Shown: positions 1-4,660 of the stretch, piece after piece
Position numbering within the stretch: the stretch's first letter is position 1
Layout of the letters: every line of letters starts with the position of its first letter
Assembly: GCA_902477055.1 (NCBI GenBank)
Contig: CABSFY010000090.1
Location: 1 to 8,873 of the forward strand
Direction of reading: 5' to 3'
Length of the DNA stretch: 8,873 nt
Source: an uncultured Eubacteriales bacterium
Lineage (GTDB): Bacteria > Bacillota > Clostridia > Oscillospirales > Oscillospiraceae
Made by a program: the position numbers and the translations under genes
Notes under the pieces: generated by a model
Databases searched by the model: none
What the model was told of the DNA's origin: nothing
The model's input: the letters and a program-made list of their open reading frames with translations, nothing else

Positions 1-71
1 ACCCGCTGGAGATTCGAACTCCAGACCCATTGCTTAAAAGGCAATTGCTCTGCCTGCTGAGCTAGCGGGTC
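1..71 (-). tRNA. tRNA-Lys (UUU), 3' end cut by window edge
   Basis: Read on the minus strand, the sequence folds as a tRNA: acceptor arm GACCCGC from position 71, D stem GCTC/GAGC, anticodon stem ATTGC/GCAAT with loop CTTTTAA (anticodon TTT, lysine), five-base variable loop, and T arm TGGAG-TTCGAAT-CTCCA. The last acceptor base, the discriminator and any CCA lie beyond position 1. It is the last gene seen in the operon and sits only 12 bases after a terminator-like hairpin. Confidence 0.95.
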
Positions 72-73
72 GT

Positions 74-115
74 ATAAAAAATAAAGTCGGAGCAAAGCGG
101 ACTTTGCTCCGACTT
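74..115 (-). terminator. Terminator-like hairpin between tRNA-Gln and tRNA-Lys
   Basis: A perfect 14-bp stem (84-97 paired with 102-115) closes a 4-base loop. On the minus strand it is followed by TTTATTTTTTAT, the layout of an intrinsic terminator. Its first stem base is the final A of the CCA of tRNA-Gln. There is no room for a promoter before tRNA-Lys, so tRNA-Lys must depend on read-through or the hairpin must serve mainly in 3'-end processing. On the plus strand no T tract follows, so it acts leftwards only. Confidence 0.75.
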
Positions 116-189
116 GGCTGGGATGGCAGGATTCGAACCTACGGATGCCAGAGTCAAAGTCTGGTGCCTTACCACTTGGCGACATCCCA
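115..189 (-). tRNA. tRNA-Gln (UUG)
   Basis: The minus strand gives acceptor TGGGATG pairing with CATCCCA, D arm GCCA...GGC, anticodon stem CCAGA/TCTGG with loop CTTTGAC (anticodon TTG, glutamine) and T arm GTAGG-TTCGAAT-CCTGC. The first base is U, as is usual for tRNA-Gln. Discriminator G is followed by an encoded CCA (115-117). Confidence 0.96.
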
Positions 190-223
190 ATGTGGCAGCC
201 CCGAACTGGGTTGGGAAGGAAAG

Positions 224-301
224 TGGGGTGAGTGAAGGGACTCGAACCCTCGGTCTTCAGAGCCACAATCTGACGCGTTAACCAACTACGCTACACCCAC
301 C
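224..301 (-). tRNA. tRNA-His (GUG)
   Basis: The minus strand shows acceptor GTGGGTG pairing with CACTCAC (one G-U), anticodon stem TCAGA/TCTGA with loop TTGTGGC (anticodon GTG, histidine), and T arm GAGGG-TTCGAGT-CCCTT. The extra G at -1, the identity element of tRNA-His, is encoded at 301 opposite discriminator C73. CCA is encoded at 224-226. Confidence 0.96.
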
Positions 302-435
302 ATATTCCATTCCTCGCAGAAATGCTCTGTGGCGCATTTCCGCCGCCGACCGCCCGCCGCAACGGGAATCAGGCTTGCCGAGCAGTCCGCATTTCATGCA
401 ACAGAAGCGTCGGCCTTACTGAAGCAGTCTGCGTT
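302..435 (-). other. Spacer between tRNA-His and tRNA-Arg, no gene seen
   Basis: This 134-base spacer is much longer than the others in the operon. It holds a 7-bp hairpin (319-325 with 334-340, loop of 8) and a degenerate direct repeat (381-409) of the 3' end and trailer of the adjacent tRNA-Arg (423-451). Neither strand folds into a further tRNA. It should be transcribed as part of the tRNA precursor. Confidence 0.6.
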
Positions 436-512
436 TGGTACGCCAGAAGGGACTCGAACCCCCCACCTACTGCTTAGAAGGCAGTTGCTCTATCCGGATG
501 AGCTACTGGCGC
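436..512 (-). tRNA. tRNA-Arg (UCU)
   Basis: The minus strand gives acceptor GCGCCAG pairing with CTGGCGT (G-U at the first pair), D stem GCTC/GAGC, anticodon stem ACTGC/GCAGT with loop CTTCTAA (anticodon TCT, arginine) and T arm GGGGG-TTCGAGT-CCCTT containing two G-U pairs. Discriminator A and CCA are encoded (436-439). It would read AGA, and AGG by wobble. Confidence 0.95.
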
Positions 513-516
513 GTAT

Positions 517-591
517 TGGAGCGAGTGATGGGAATCGAACCCACGCCCACAGCTTGGAAGGCTGTTGTACTAGCCGTTATACTACACCCGC
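517..591 (-). tRNA. tRNA-Gly (UCC)
   Basis: First gene of the operon. The minus strand shows acceptor GCGGGTG pairing with CACTCGC, D stem GTAT/GTAC, anticodon stem ACAGC/GCTGT with loop CTTCCAA (anticodon TCC, glycine) and T arm GTGGG-TTCGATT-CCCAT. Discriminator U and CCA are encoded (517-520). Its 5' end lies about 20 bases after the expected start of transcription. Confidence 0.96.
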
Positions 592-618
592 GTTGTCGCG
601 TTCTGCATCAGCCATAGG

Positions 619-647
619 ATTTTATCATAATCTGCCGGGGATGTCAA
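619..647 (-). promoter_or_regulatory. Strong sigma-A promoter of the tRNA operon
   Basis: On the minus strand, -35 TTGACA (642-647, perfect consensus) and -10 TAAAAT (619-624) are 17 bases apart, and a TGA directly before the -10 box makes it an extended -10. Transcription should start near 612, about 20 bases before tRNA-Gly. Consensus strength fits a stable-RNA promoter. Confidence 0.88.
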
Positions 648-730
648 GGCTTATTTCCGCATTTTGCCCGGATTCTTCCGCTTTTTCCGCGCACCCTGTC
701 GCGAATTCTGCATCGCCTTCCGTCCCACGC

Positions 731-756
731 CGTAGGGGCGGTCATCGACCGCCCGT
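731..756 (+). repeat. Palindromic repeat, copy A (type 1)
   Basis: CGTAG followed by stem GGGCGGTC (736-743), loop ATC, and GACCGCCC (747-754), then CCGTGCTGGCAG. Same layout as copy B but with different stem bases that still pair. Confidence 0.75.
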
Positions 757-848
757 GCTGGCAGTAACAATGAGTGAATCGTGTCCAGTGGTTAGCGGTC
801 AGTGAAGGTGTGCCTGACGGCACGAATGAAAAAACCGCTGCGGCGGGG

Positions 849-874
849 ACGGGCGATCGATGATCGCCCCTACG
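849..874 (-). repeat. Palindromic repeat, copy B (type 1)
   Basis: On the minus strand: CCGTAG, then stem GGGCGATC, loop ATC, GATCGCCC, then CCGTCCCC. It differs from copy A by a G-to-A change in one arm and the matching C-to-T change in the other, so pairing is kept. Stem arms lie at 851-858 and 862-869. On the minus strand it is followed about 20 bases later by a short GC hairpin and six Ts (829-834), which might give weak termination. Confidence 0.75.
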
Positions 875-912
875 GCGCCTACGGAAGCTTCTGAAATGAC
901 GGAAGTGCCAGC

Positions 913-938
913 GGCGCGATGTGGGCATCGCGCCCTAC
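913..938 (-). repeat. Palindromic repeat, copy C (type 2)
   Basis: On the minus strand: GCGTAG, then stem GGCGCGATG, loop CCCA, CATCGCGCC, then GCTGGCAC. The 9-bp stem uses arms 913-921 and 926-934. The loop is longer than in copies A and B, making a second subtype with copy D. Confidence 0.72.
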
Positions 939-977
939 GCAAAGACCAACCTTAGCGCAGCAACGATGCCCCTTATG

Positions 978-1005
978 CGTAGGGGCCGATGCCTGCATCG
1001 GCCCG
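978..1005 (+). repeat. Palindromic repeat, copy D (type 2)
   Basis: GCGTAGG, then stem GGGCCGATG (983-991), loop CCTG, CATCGGCCC (996-1004), then G. It shares the GATG...CATC inner stem with copy C and lies in the opposite orientation. Confidence 0.73.
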
Positions 1006-1060
1006 TTGCCGGCATCTTGGTTTTGCTGCAAACCGTATTGCAGCATGCGCCTGCGGGCGC

Positions 1061-1110
1061 GGGGACCCTATCCGTCAGCTGCGCTGGCAGCTTCCCCGGC
1101 GGGGAAGCCG
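1061..1110 (+). repeat. Double-hairpin dispersed repeat
   Basis: ACCCTATCC leads into two adjacent hairpins: GTCAGC/GCTGGC around TGC (1074-1079 with 1083-1088) and CTTCCCC/GGGGAAG around GGC (1091-1097 with 1101-1107). From general knowledge, sequences of this pattern (CCGTCAGC...GCTG.CAGCTTCCCC...GGGGAAGCC) recur between genes in Oscillospiraceae; only one copy is in this window, so its repeat status is recalled rather than seen. Confidence 0.5.
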
Positions 1111-1130
1111 AGGCCCGGCGATGCGGGGGA

Positions 1131-1165
1131 TAAAAAGCGGAAACGGAGGATTCTCCGTTTCCGCT
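1131..1165 (-). terminator. Intrinsic terminator of the SPFH/zinc-ribbon/TPM operon
   Basis: A perfect 13-bp stem (1136-1148 with 1153-1165, loop of 4) is followed on the minus strand by TTTTTAT. It starts about 40 bases after the stop codon of the TPM gene and closes the leftward operon. Confidence 0.9.
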
Positions 1166-1205
1166 GGGTGATAATGATCAAACGCCGATTCGGCTGCCGG
1201 GGTGG

Positions 1206-2012
1206 TTAGAAGCTCCCGCTGCGGCCGCCGTGGGAGGTGCCAGAGGAGCCGGTGTGGGAGGAGCTGTTGCTGTCGCGATCCTTGGGCTTGGGCGTGGCGG
1301 TCACGGTGCGGTAGAGGAACAGATCACGGTCCATGGTGAGCTGCATACTGCCGCGGCGGACGTAGCTGTTCGCGGCGGCTTGTGCGCGGACGCTTTTCAG
1401 TGCGCCCTTGTAACCGGCCATGACAACGAAGGCCAGCACGATGCCGATGGCCAGCGAGAGCAGGACCCAGCCGAAACCGGGCAGGAAGGCTTCCGTGCCG
1501 GTGTCGGTCTCCGGGAGCGCGCCGTCCTCGGTGTACAGGACGGCGTAGATGATCTCGTTGCAGCTTTCGGCGAATTTCCAGAACGCGTCGTTGTACTCCA
1601 GCGCCCGCAGGGACGGCAGGAAGGCTGCGTCGAGGCGGTCCATCGCGCTGTCGCTAAAGACATCTTCGGCAACACCGGTGGTGGTGTAGGCGAAGCTGCG
1701 AGTCTCGCCGTCCACGCTGACGAGCAGCAGAATGCCGTCGTTGCCGTCCATACCGTAGCCGTTGTAGTCGTAGAAGTCATCGGCATATTCCTGCGCCGTC
1801 TTGCCGTCGAGCGAGGTGACGGTAACGATAGCAACGTCAACGTTCAGATCAATGCTGATCGTGTCGAGGTAATCGGCCAGCTCCAGCTCCTCGCCCGCAG
1901 TCAGCAGGTCAGCGCCGTCAACCAGACGGGCGGGATGATCCTCCTCTGCGGAAACGGACAGGACGGGCAGCAGGCACAGCAGCAGCGCCAGAACGATACA
2001 TAATTTTTTCAT
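1206..2012 (-). CDS. Secreted, membrane-anchored TPM-domain protein (YgcG/YdjH-like)
   Basis: 268 residues. A signal peptide (1-22, MKK followed by a leucine-rich core, likely cut after SVSA) leads to a TPM domain (about 27-165) with the family features LVDGADLLT near the start, DVAIVTVTSLDG (59-70), and GYGMDGNDGILLLVSVD (85-101). A membrane segment follows (about 180-199), then a basic region with DRDLFLYRTVTATPK and a Ser/Gly/His-rich tail ending GGRSGSF, typical of YgcG-type proteins. The TPM domain should be extracytoplasmic and the tail cytoplasmic. The family resembles B. subtilis YdjH (similar length), which with YdjG holds the SPFH protein YdjI at the membrane; the biochemical role of TPM domains in bacteria is unsettled. 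An upstream ATG at 2066 is open, but AAGGAGGG lies 8 bases before the ATG at 2012, and only that start gives a clean signal peptide. It is the last gene of the operon, 13 bases after its neighbour. Confidence 0.88.
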   Translation of the reverse strand: MKKLCIVLALLLCLLPVLSVSAEEDHPARLVDGADLLTAGEELELADYLDTISIDLNVDVAIVTVTSLDGKTAQEYADDFYDYNGYGMDGNDGILLLVSVDGETRSFAYTTTGVAEDVFSDSAMDRLDAAFLPSLRALEYNDAFWKFAESCNEIIYAVLYTEDGALPETDTGTEAFLPGFGWVLLSLAIGIVLAFVVMAGYKGALKSVRAQAAANSYVRRGSMQLTMDRDLFLYRTVTATPKPKDRDSNSSSHTGSSGTSHGGRSGSF

Positions 2013-2019
2013 CACGGCG

Positions 2020-2027
2020 CCCTCCTT
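2020..2027 (-). promoter_or_regulatory. Ribosome binding site that decides the TPM gene start
   Basis: AAGGAGGG on the minus strand overlaps the TAA stop of the preceding gene (2026-2028) and sits 8 bases from ATG 2012. The overlap suggests that translation of the two genes is coupled, and it argues against the open ATG at 2066. Confidence 0.85.
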
Positions 2028-3114
2028 ATAAAATGCCCAGCACCCGCAGCAGCAGGATGACGGCATACGATACGGCGGACAGGCTCAGCGCCCAGATCGC
2101 CCAGTACTTCCAGTACAGCTTTTTGTCCATCGGCAGATCGCCGACGAGCTTGCCGGTCTGGCCGTTCATGGCGAAGGGATAGCGTTGTCCGTTCCATGTG
2201 ACATTGAGCAGCCAAACGGGGTATAGCGCGTATTTCGTTTTCTGCTGGCTTAGGCTGATGTTGCTCTTTTCGGCGCGGACGCTGTCGTAGCCCTGCGCGG
2301 TGGAGGCGAACAGCTCCTCGGTGCTTGTGCGGATGCGCTGATTGACGCGGGGGACGCAGTCCTCGGCACTGACATCATAGCGGTCGGCAATGTAGCCGGA
2401 CATATACGCGGTCTGGAAGTCCACGGCCTCGGAAAAATCGAACGGCTCGATGGATTCCATCATATCGTCGGGCATTTTCGTCGAGCCGTCCATCGGCACG
2501 TGTTCAAAGGCGACAGAGCCCTGCCGCAGGAGCATATAGTGCTGCGTTTCGGTGTAGTCGTTCTGGGAGTCGCTCCACATACGGGTTCGCGTGGCGTGAT
2601 AGCGGACGTTCGCGTCGGTCTTTGCGTCAAACAGCCAGTAGGGGACGTAAACGCCCTTGATTTCGTCGAGCTGATGCTCGGTCCGGAAGCGCTTGGGCAG
2701 GAGCTTTTTGCCCTTGAAATGATTGCGCAGCGCCTGCTTTGCCGCTTCCTTGTTCAGCTTGAAGGGGAGAATGTAATCCGGCTTCAGCTCGCCCGCGACG
2801 CGGCCGGTCAGGATGACGGGGTTGCCGCAGAAGGGGCAGCTCATCGCGGCGGTCGTTTCGTCGGCGACGATGGCCGCACCGCAGGACTGGCAGGTATAGA
2901 CAGACGCGTTCTCATCCGCCCACTGGCTGCCCTGCTCGGTTTCCCAGACCGGCTCGGCATCCTCCTGCTCGTTCTTCAGTACGTCGTCATACTCCTTCAG
3001 AGTTGCAACGTCAAGGCTCGTTCCGCAATAGGGGCAGGTCATCTGCTGCGCGGTGCTGTCGAATTCCAGCTTACCGCCGCAGCAGGGACATTTGTACTCC
3101 AGTAAAACAGCCAT
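2026..3114 (-). CDS. Double zinc-ribbon membrane protein (YdjG-like)
   Basis: 362 residues. Two TFIIB-type zinc ribbons stand at the N-terminus: CPCC (9-12) with CPYC (27-30), and CQSC (75-78) with CPFC (93-96). They are joined by an acidic linker. A long middle domain (about 105-325) contains YILPFKLNKEAAKQALRNHF and VYVPYWLFDA, a pattern seen in this family of proteins usually named only as zinc-ribbon or TFIIB-type proteins. One hydrophobic segment (about 336-358) anchors the C-terminus. No signal peptide is present, so the ribbons should be cytoplasmic. The length and architecture fit B. subtilis YdjG (about 340 residues), partner of the TPM protein YdjH in recruiting YdjI. GAGGT lies 5 bases before the ATG at 3114, and its stop lies inside the next ribosome binding site. 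Despite the ribbon type, nothing suggests a transcription factor. Family assignment is firm, function inferred. Confidence 0.87.
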   Translation of the reverse strand: MAVLLEYKCPCCGGKLEFDSTAQQMTCPYCGTSLDVATLKEYDDVLKNEQEDAEPVWETEQGSQWADENASVYTCQSCGAAIVADETTAAMSCPFCGNPVILTGRVAGELKPDYILPFKLNKEAAKQALRNHFKGKKLLPKRFRTEHQLDEIKGVYVPYWLFDAKTDANVRYHATRTRMWSDSQNDYTETQHYMLLRQGSVAFEHVPMDGSTKMPDDMMESIEPFDFSEAVDFQTAYMSGYIADRYDVSAEDCVPRVNQRIRTSTEELFASTAQGYDSVRAEKSNISLSQQKTKYALYPVWLLNVTWNGQRYPFAMNGQTGKLVGDLPMDKKLYWKYWAIWALSLSAVSYAVILLLRVLGIL

Positions 3115-3126
3115 AGCCTACCTCGC

Positions 3127-4452
3127 TTACTGCGCGTCGTTTGCGTCGAAGGGATCGCCGCATTCGGGGCAGAACTTGGGCGGATGCTTCGGGTCGGCAG
3201 GAGTCCAGCCGCACTTGTCGCATTTGTAAAGCGGCTCTCCGGCAGGCTTCGGCTTGCCGCACTCGGAGCAGAAGCGGCCCTTGTTCACTGCGCCGCAGGA
3301 GCAGGTCCAGCCGTCAGCGGGCTTTGGCTTGCCGCAGTTCTGGCAGAATTTCGAGGTGTTCACCGTGCCGCAGGAGCAGGTCCAGCCGCCGGCGGGGGCA
3401 GGCTGCGCGGGCTGCTGCATTTGCTGCTGCTGCATTTGCTGCTGCTTCTGTGCGGCGCTCATCTGATAGAGCTGCTGGGCGTTCATGCCGCCGGACATCT
3501 GGGCCATGTTCATCCCCATAAAGCCGATGGCTGCGCCGCCTGCATTTCCGGCAGCGGCTTTCATCGCCTCGGCCTGTGCGCCGGTGAGGGTTGCCGCCGC
3601 CATATCGGCAGAGCGGAGGACCGCCGTTCTTTGCAGCTCGCGGATGGACTCGGCCTGGTCGGCGGGCAGGCTGGGCGGGTTCATCGTGATCTCGCCGAGG
3701 CGGATGCCGCGCGGGGTCCAGTCGGGCTTCAGGAATTCGCGCATTGCGTCGCGCAGCTCGACGACGTGGCCGCTGATCTGGTTGGGCCGGATCTCCAGCT
3801 CGGCGATCTTGCCCAGCGCGGGCTGGAGCGCCATCACGAAGGAGTTGCGCAGCATTTCGTTCATGTCCTCACGGGTGTAGTCGCCCTTGATGTTGCCGCT
3901 GAACTTCTCGAAGAACAGGATGGGATCCTCTAGGAAGTAGGTATATGTACCGTTGCAGCGCAGATCGACGTCCATATCCAGACCGATGTTGCGGTCCACG
4001 GCGCGGAAGAGTACCGGTGTGGGCGTACCGAAGAGGTTATTTTTGATCTCCAGCAGGTTGAAGTAGTACACACGCTGATCGCGCGCGGTATTACCGCCGA
4101 AGGAGATACGGCGGCCGATGGTCTTAAAGCTGTTGACGATGTTTTTGCCGAGGCTTCCCTCGAAGATGCTCGGCTCGGCCGAGTTGTCGTAGACGAACGG
4201 GCCCGGCTCGGCTGTGAATTCCACGATCTGGCCCTGATCGACGATGGCCATGGCCTGACCGGGGTTGACGACGATCAGCGAGCCGTTGGAGATGATGTTC
4301 TCCGAGCCGTTGTTGCGGGTTTTTCCGTCGGCGTTGCGCGTGGCGCGGCGTACCAGAACGTTGTCGGGCAGCGCGTCGCAGATGAAATACTCCTTGTACT
4401 GGTCGGCAATCACGCCTCCGACAGCGCCTAAGGCGACTCTAATAAGTCCCAT
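3127..4452 (-). CDS. SPFH-domain protein with C-terminal zinc ribbons (YdjI-like)
   Basis: 441 residues, first gene of the operon. Residues about 1-290 form an SPFH/band-7 domain of the virion-core-like type (VNPGQAMAIVDQGQIVEFTAEPGPFVYD at 62-89, FGTPTPVLFRAVDRNIGLDMDVDLRCNGTY at 141-170). An Ala/Gly/Met-rich stretch (286-330) and a Gln-rich linker (335-350) lead to three zinc-binding units: C359/C361/C370/C373, C384/C386/C395/C398 and C411/C414/C428/C431. The first two are a tandem duplication. There is no signal peptide or clear membrane span; in B. subtilis YdjI reaches the membrane through YdjG and YdjH and helps hold PspA there, and the same three genes follow here. The start at 4452 is set by AAAGGAG 7 bases upstream; an in-frame ATG at 4485 has no ribosome binding site. 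It is longer than YdjI (about 320 residues), mostly through the linker and added ribbons. Confidence 0.9.
   Translation of the reverse strand: MGLIRVALGAVGGVIADQYKEYFICDALPDNVLVRRATRNADGKTRNNGSENIISNGSLIVVNPGQAMAIVDQGQIVEFTAEPGPFVYDNSAEPSIFEGSLGKNIVNSFKTIGRRISFGGNTARDQRVYYFNLLEIKNNLFGTPTPVLFRAVDRNIGLDMDVDLRCNGTYTYFLEDPILFFEKFSGNIKGDYTREDMNEMLRNSFVMALQPALGKIAELEIRPNQISGHVVELRDAMREFLKPDWTPRGIRLGEITMNPPSLPADQAESIRELQRTAVLRSADMAAATLTGAQAEAMKAAAGNAGGAAIGFMGMNMAQMSGGMNAQQLYQMSAAQKQQQMQQQQMQQPAQPAPAGGWTCSCGTVNTSKFCQNCGKPKPADGWTCSCGAVNKGRFCSECGKPKPAGEPLYKCDKCGWTPADPKHPPKFCPECGDPFDANDAQ
3235..3384 (-). repeat. Tandem duplication of a zinc-ribbon unit within the SPFH gene
   Basis: Two 75-base units (3310-3384 and 3235-3309) encode WTCSCGTVNTSKFCQNCGKP and WTCSCGAVNKGRFCSECGKP. 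They are 17 of 25 residues identical over the full unit, and the first 18 bases of each, in reading direction, are the same (3367-3384 and 3292-3309). This is an internal duplication of a CxC...CxxC unit. Confidence 0.85.
3403..3450 (-). repeat. Gln/Met-rich codon repeat (linker of the SPFH gene)
   Basis: A run of CAG/CAA codons broken by ATG encodes QKQQQMQQQQMQQPAQ (residues 335-350). It is a simple triplet repeat that could vary in length, and it links the SPFH part to the zinc ribbons. Confidence 0.75.
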
Positions 4453-4459
4453 TGCAGTT

Positions 4460-4466
4460 CTCCTTT
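4460..4466 (-). promoter_or_regulatory. Ribosome binding site that decides the SPFH gene start
   Basis: AAAGGAG on the minus strand lies 7 bases before ATG 4452. The upstream in-frame ATG at 4485 is preceded by a GC-rich stretch without any such site. Confidence 0.85.
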
Positions 4467-4519
4467 CTGTGAAGAAGGTATTCATGCGGCGGCGCGGACA
4501 TCACGCGGCCGTTTAATAT

Positions 4520-4548
4520 AGTATAACATATGCGCCCCGTCTTGTACA
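4520..4548 (-). promoter_or_regulatory. Promoter of the SPFH/zinc-ribbon/TPM operon
   Basis: On the minus strand, -10 TATACT (4520-4525) is preceded directly by TGT (extended -10). A -35-like TGTACA (4543-4548, 4 of 6 matches) lies 17 bases upstream. Transcription would start near 4513, leaving a leader of about 60 bases. The layout looks like sigma-A; I see no sigma-W-type AAC...CGTA boxes like those of the B. subtilis operon. Confidence 0.65.
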
Positions 4549-4579
4549 GGATTTCCGCAAAAAATTCTATCCGACCCGG

Positions 4580-4609
4580 TTGCGCAGCGGGCGCGGTCTA
4601 TGGTATACT
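4580..4609 (+). promoter_or_regulatory. Promoter of the aminopeptidase/transpeptidase/dehydrogenase genes
   Basis: TGGTATACT carries an extended -10 (TATACT at 4604-4609). The -35 is weak (TTGCGC, 4580-4585, 18-base spacer). Transcription would start near 4616, about 45 bases before the ATG at 4661. Confidence 0.6.
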
Positions 4610-4647
4610 GTCAGCAGAAAGACCCGCTCCCGGGCCGGGGCGGTAAC

Positions 4648-4652
4648 GGAGG
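4648..4652 (+). promoter_or_regulatory. Ribosome binding site that decides the aminopeptidase start
   Basis: GGAGG lies 8 bases before ATG 4661. The reading frame stays open back to 4580, but that extension would start inside the promoter and has no ribosome binding site. Confidence 0.85.
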
Positions 4653-4660
4653 AATTTGTT

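Larger units (their letters stand above)
648..1130. other. Gene-free stretch filled with palindromic repeats
   Basis: No open frame here has a ribosome binding site or recognisable protein; the open frames run across repeats. The region holds four copies of a GTAGGG-palindrome repeat (731-756, 849-874, 913-938, 978-1005), a double-hairpin repeat (1061-1110), and minor hairpins at 810-823 (GTGCC-TGAC-GGCAC), 1025-1044 (GCTGCAA/TTGCAGC) and 1047-1060 (GCGCC/GGCGC). It separates two leftward operons: a terminator lies on its right flank and a promoter on its left. Confidence 0.7.

Noticed and set aside
329..805. Open frame running against the tRNA-Arg and tRNA-Gly genes, translating to EGTRTPHLL and DGNRTHAHS segments
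   Set aside because: These are the usual spurious translations of the antisense strand of tRNA genes; there is no ribosome binding site and the tRNAs are certain.
644..928. Minus-strand open frame in the gene-free stretch
   Set aside because: It crosses the tRNA promoter and two palindromic repeats, has no ribosome binding site, and its Arg-rich product reflects base composition.
731..1005. CRISPR array
   Set aside because: The repeats are palindromes of differing sequence, in both orientations and with irregular spacing, and no cas genes are present.
1230..2003. Plus-strand open frame opposite the TPM gene
   Set aside because: It is a composition-driven shadow; signal peptide, TPM domain and ribosome binding site are all on the minus strand.
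2026..3114. Transcription factor or RNA polymerase subunit, suggested by TFIIB-type zinc ribbons
   Set aside because: The protein has a C-terminal membrane anchor, a large unrelated middle domain and a membrane-module neighbourhood.
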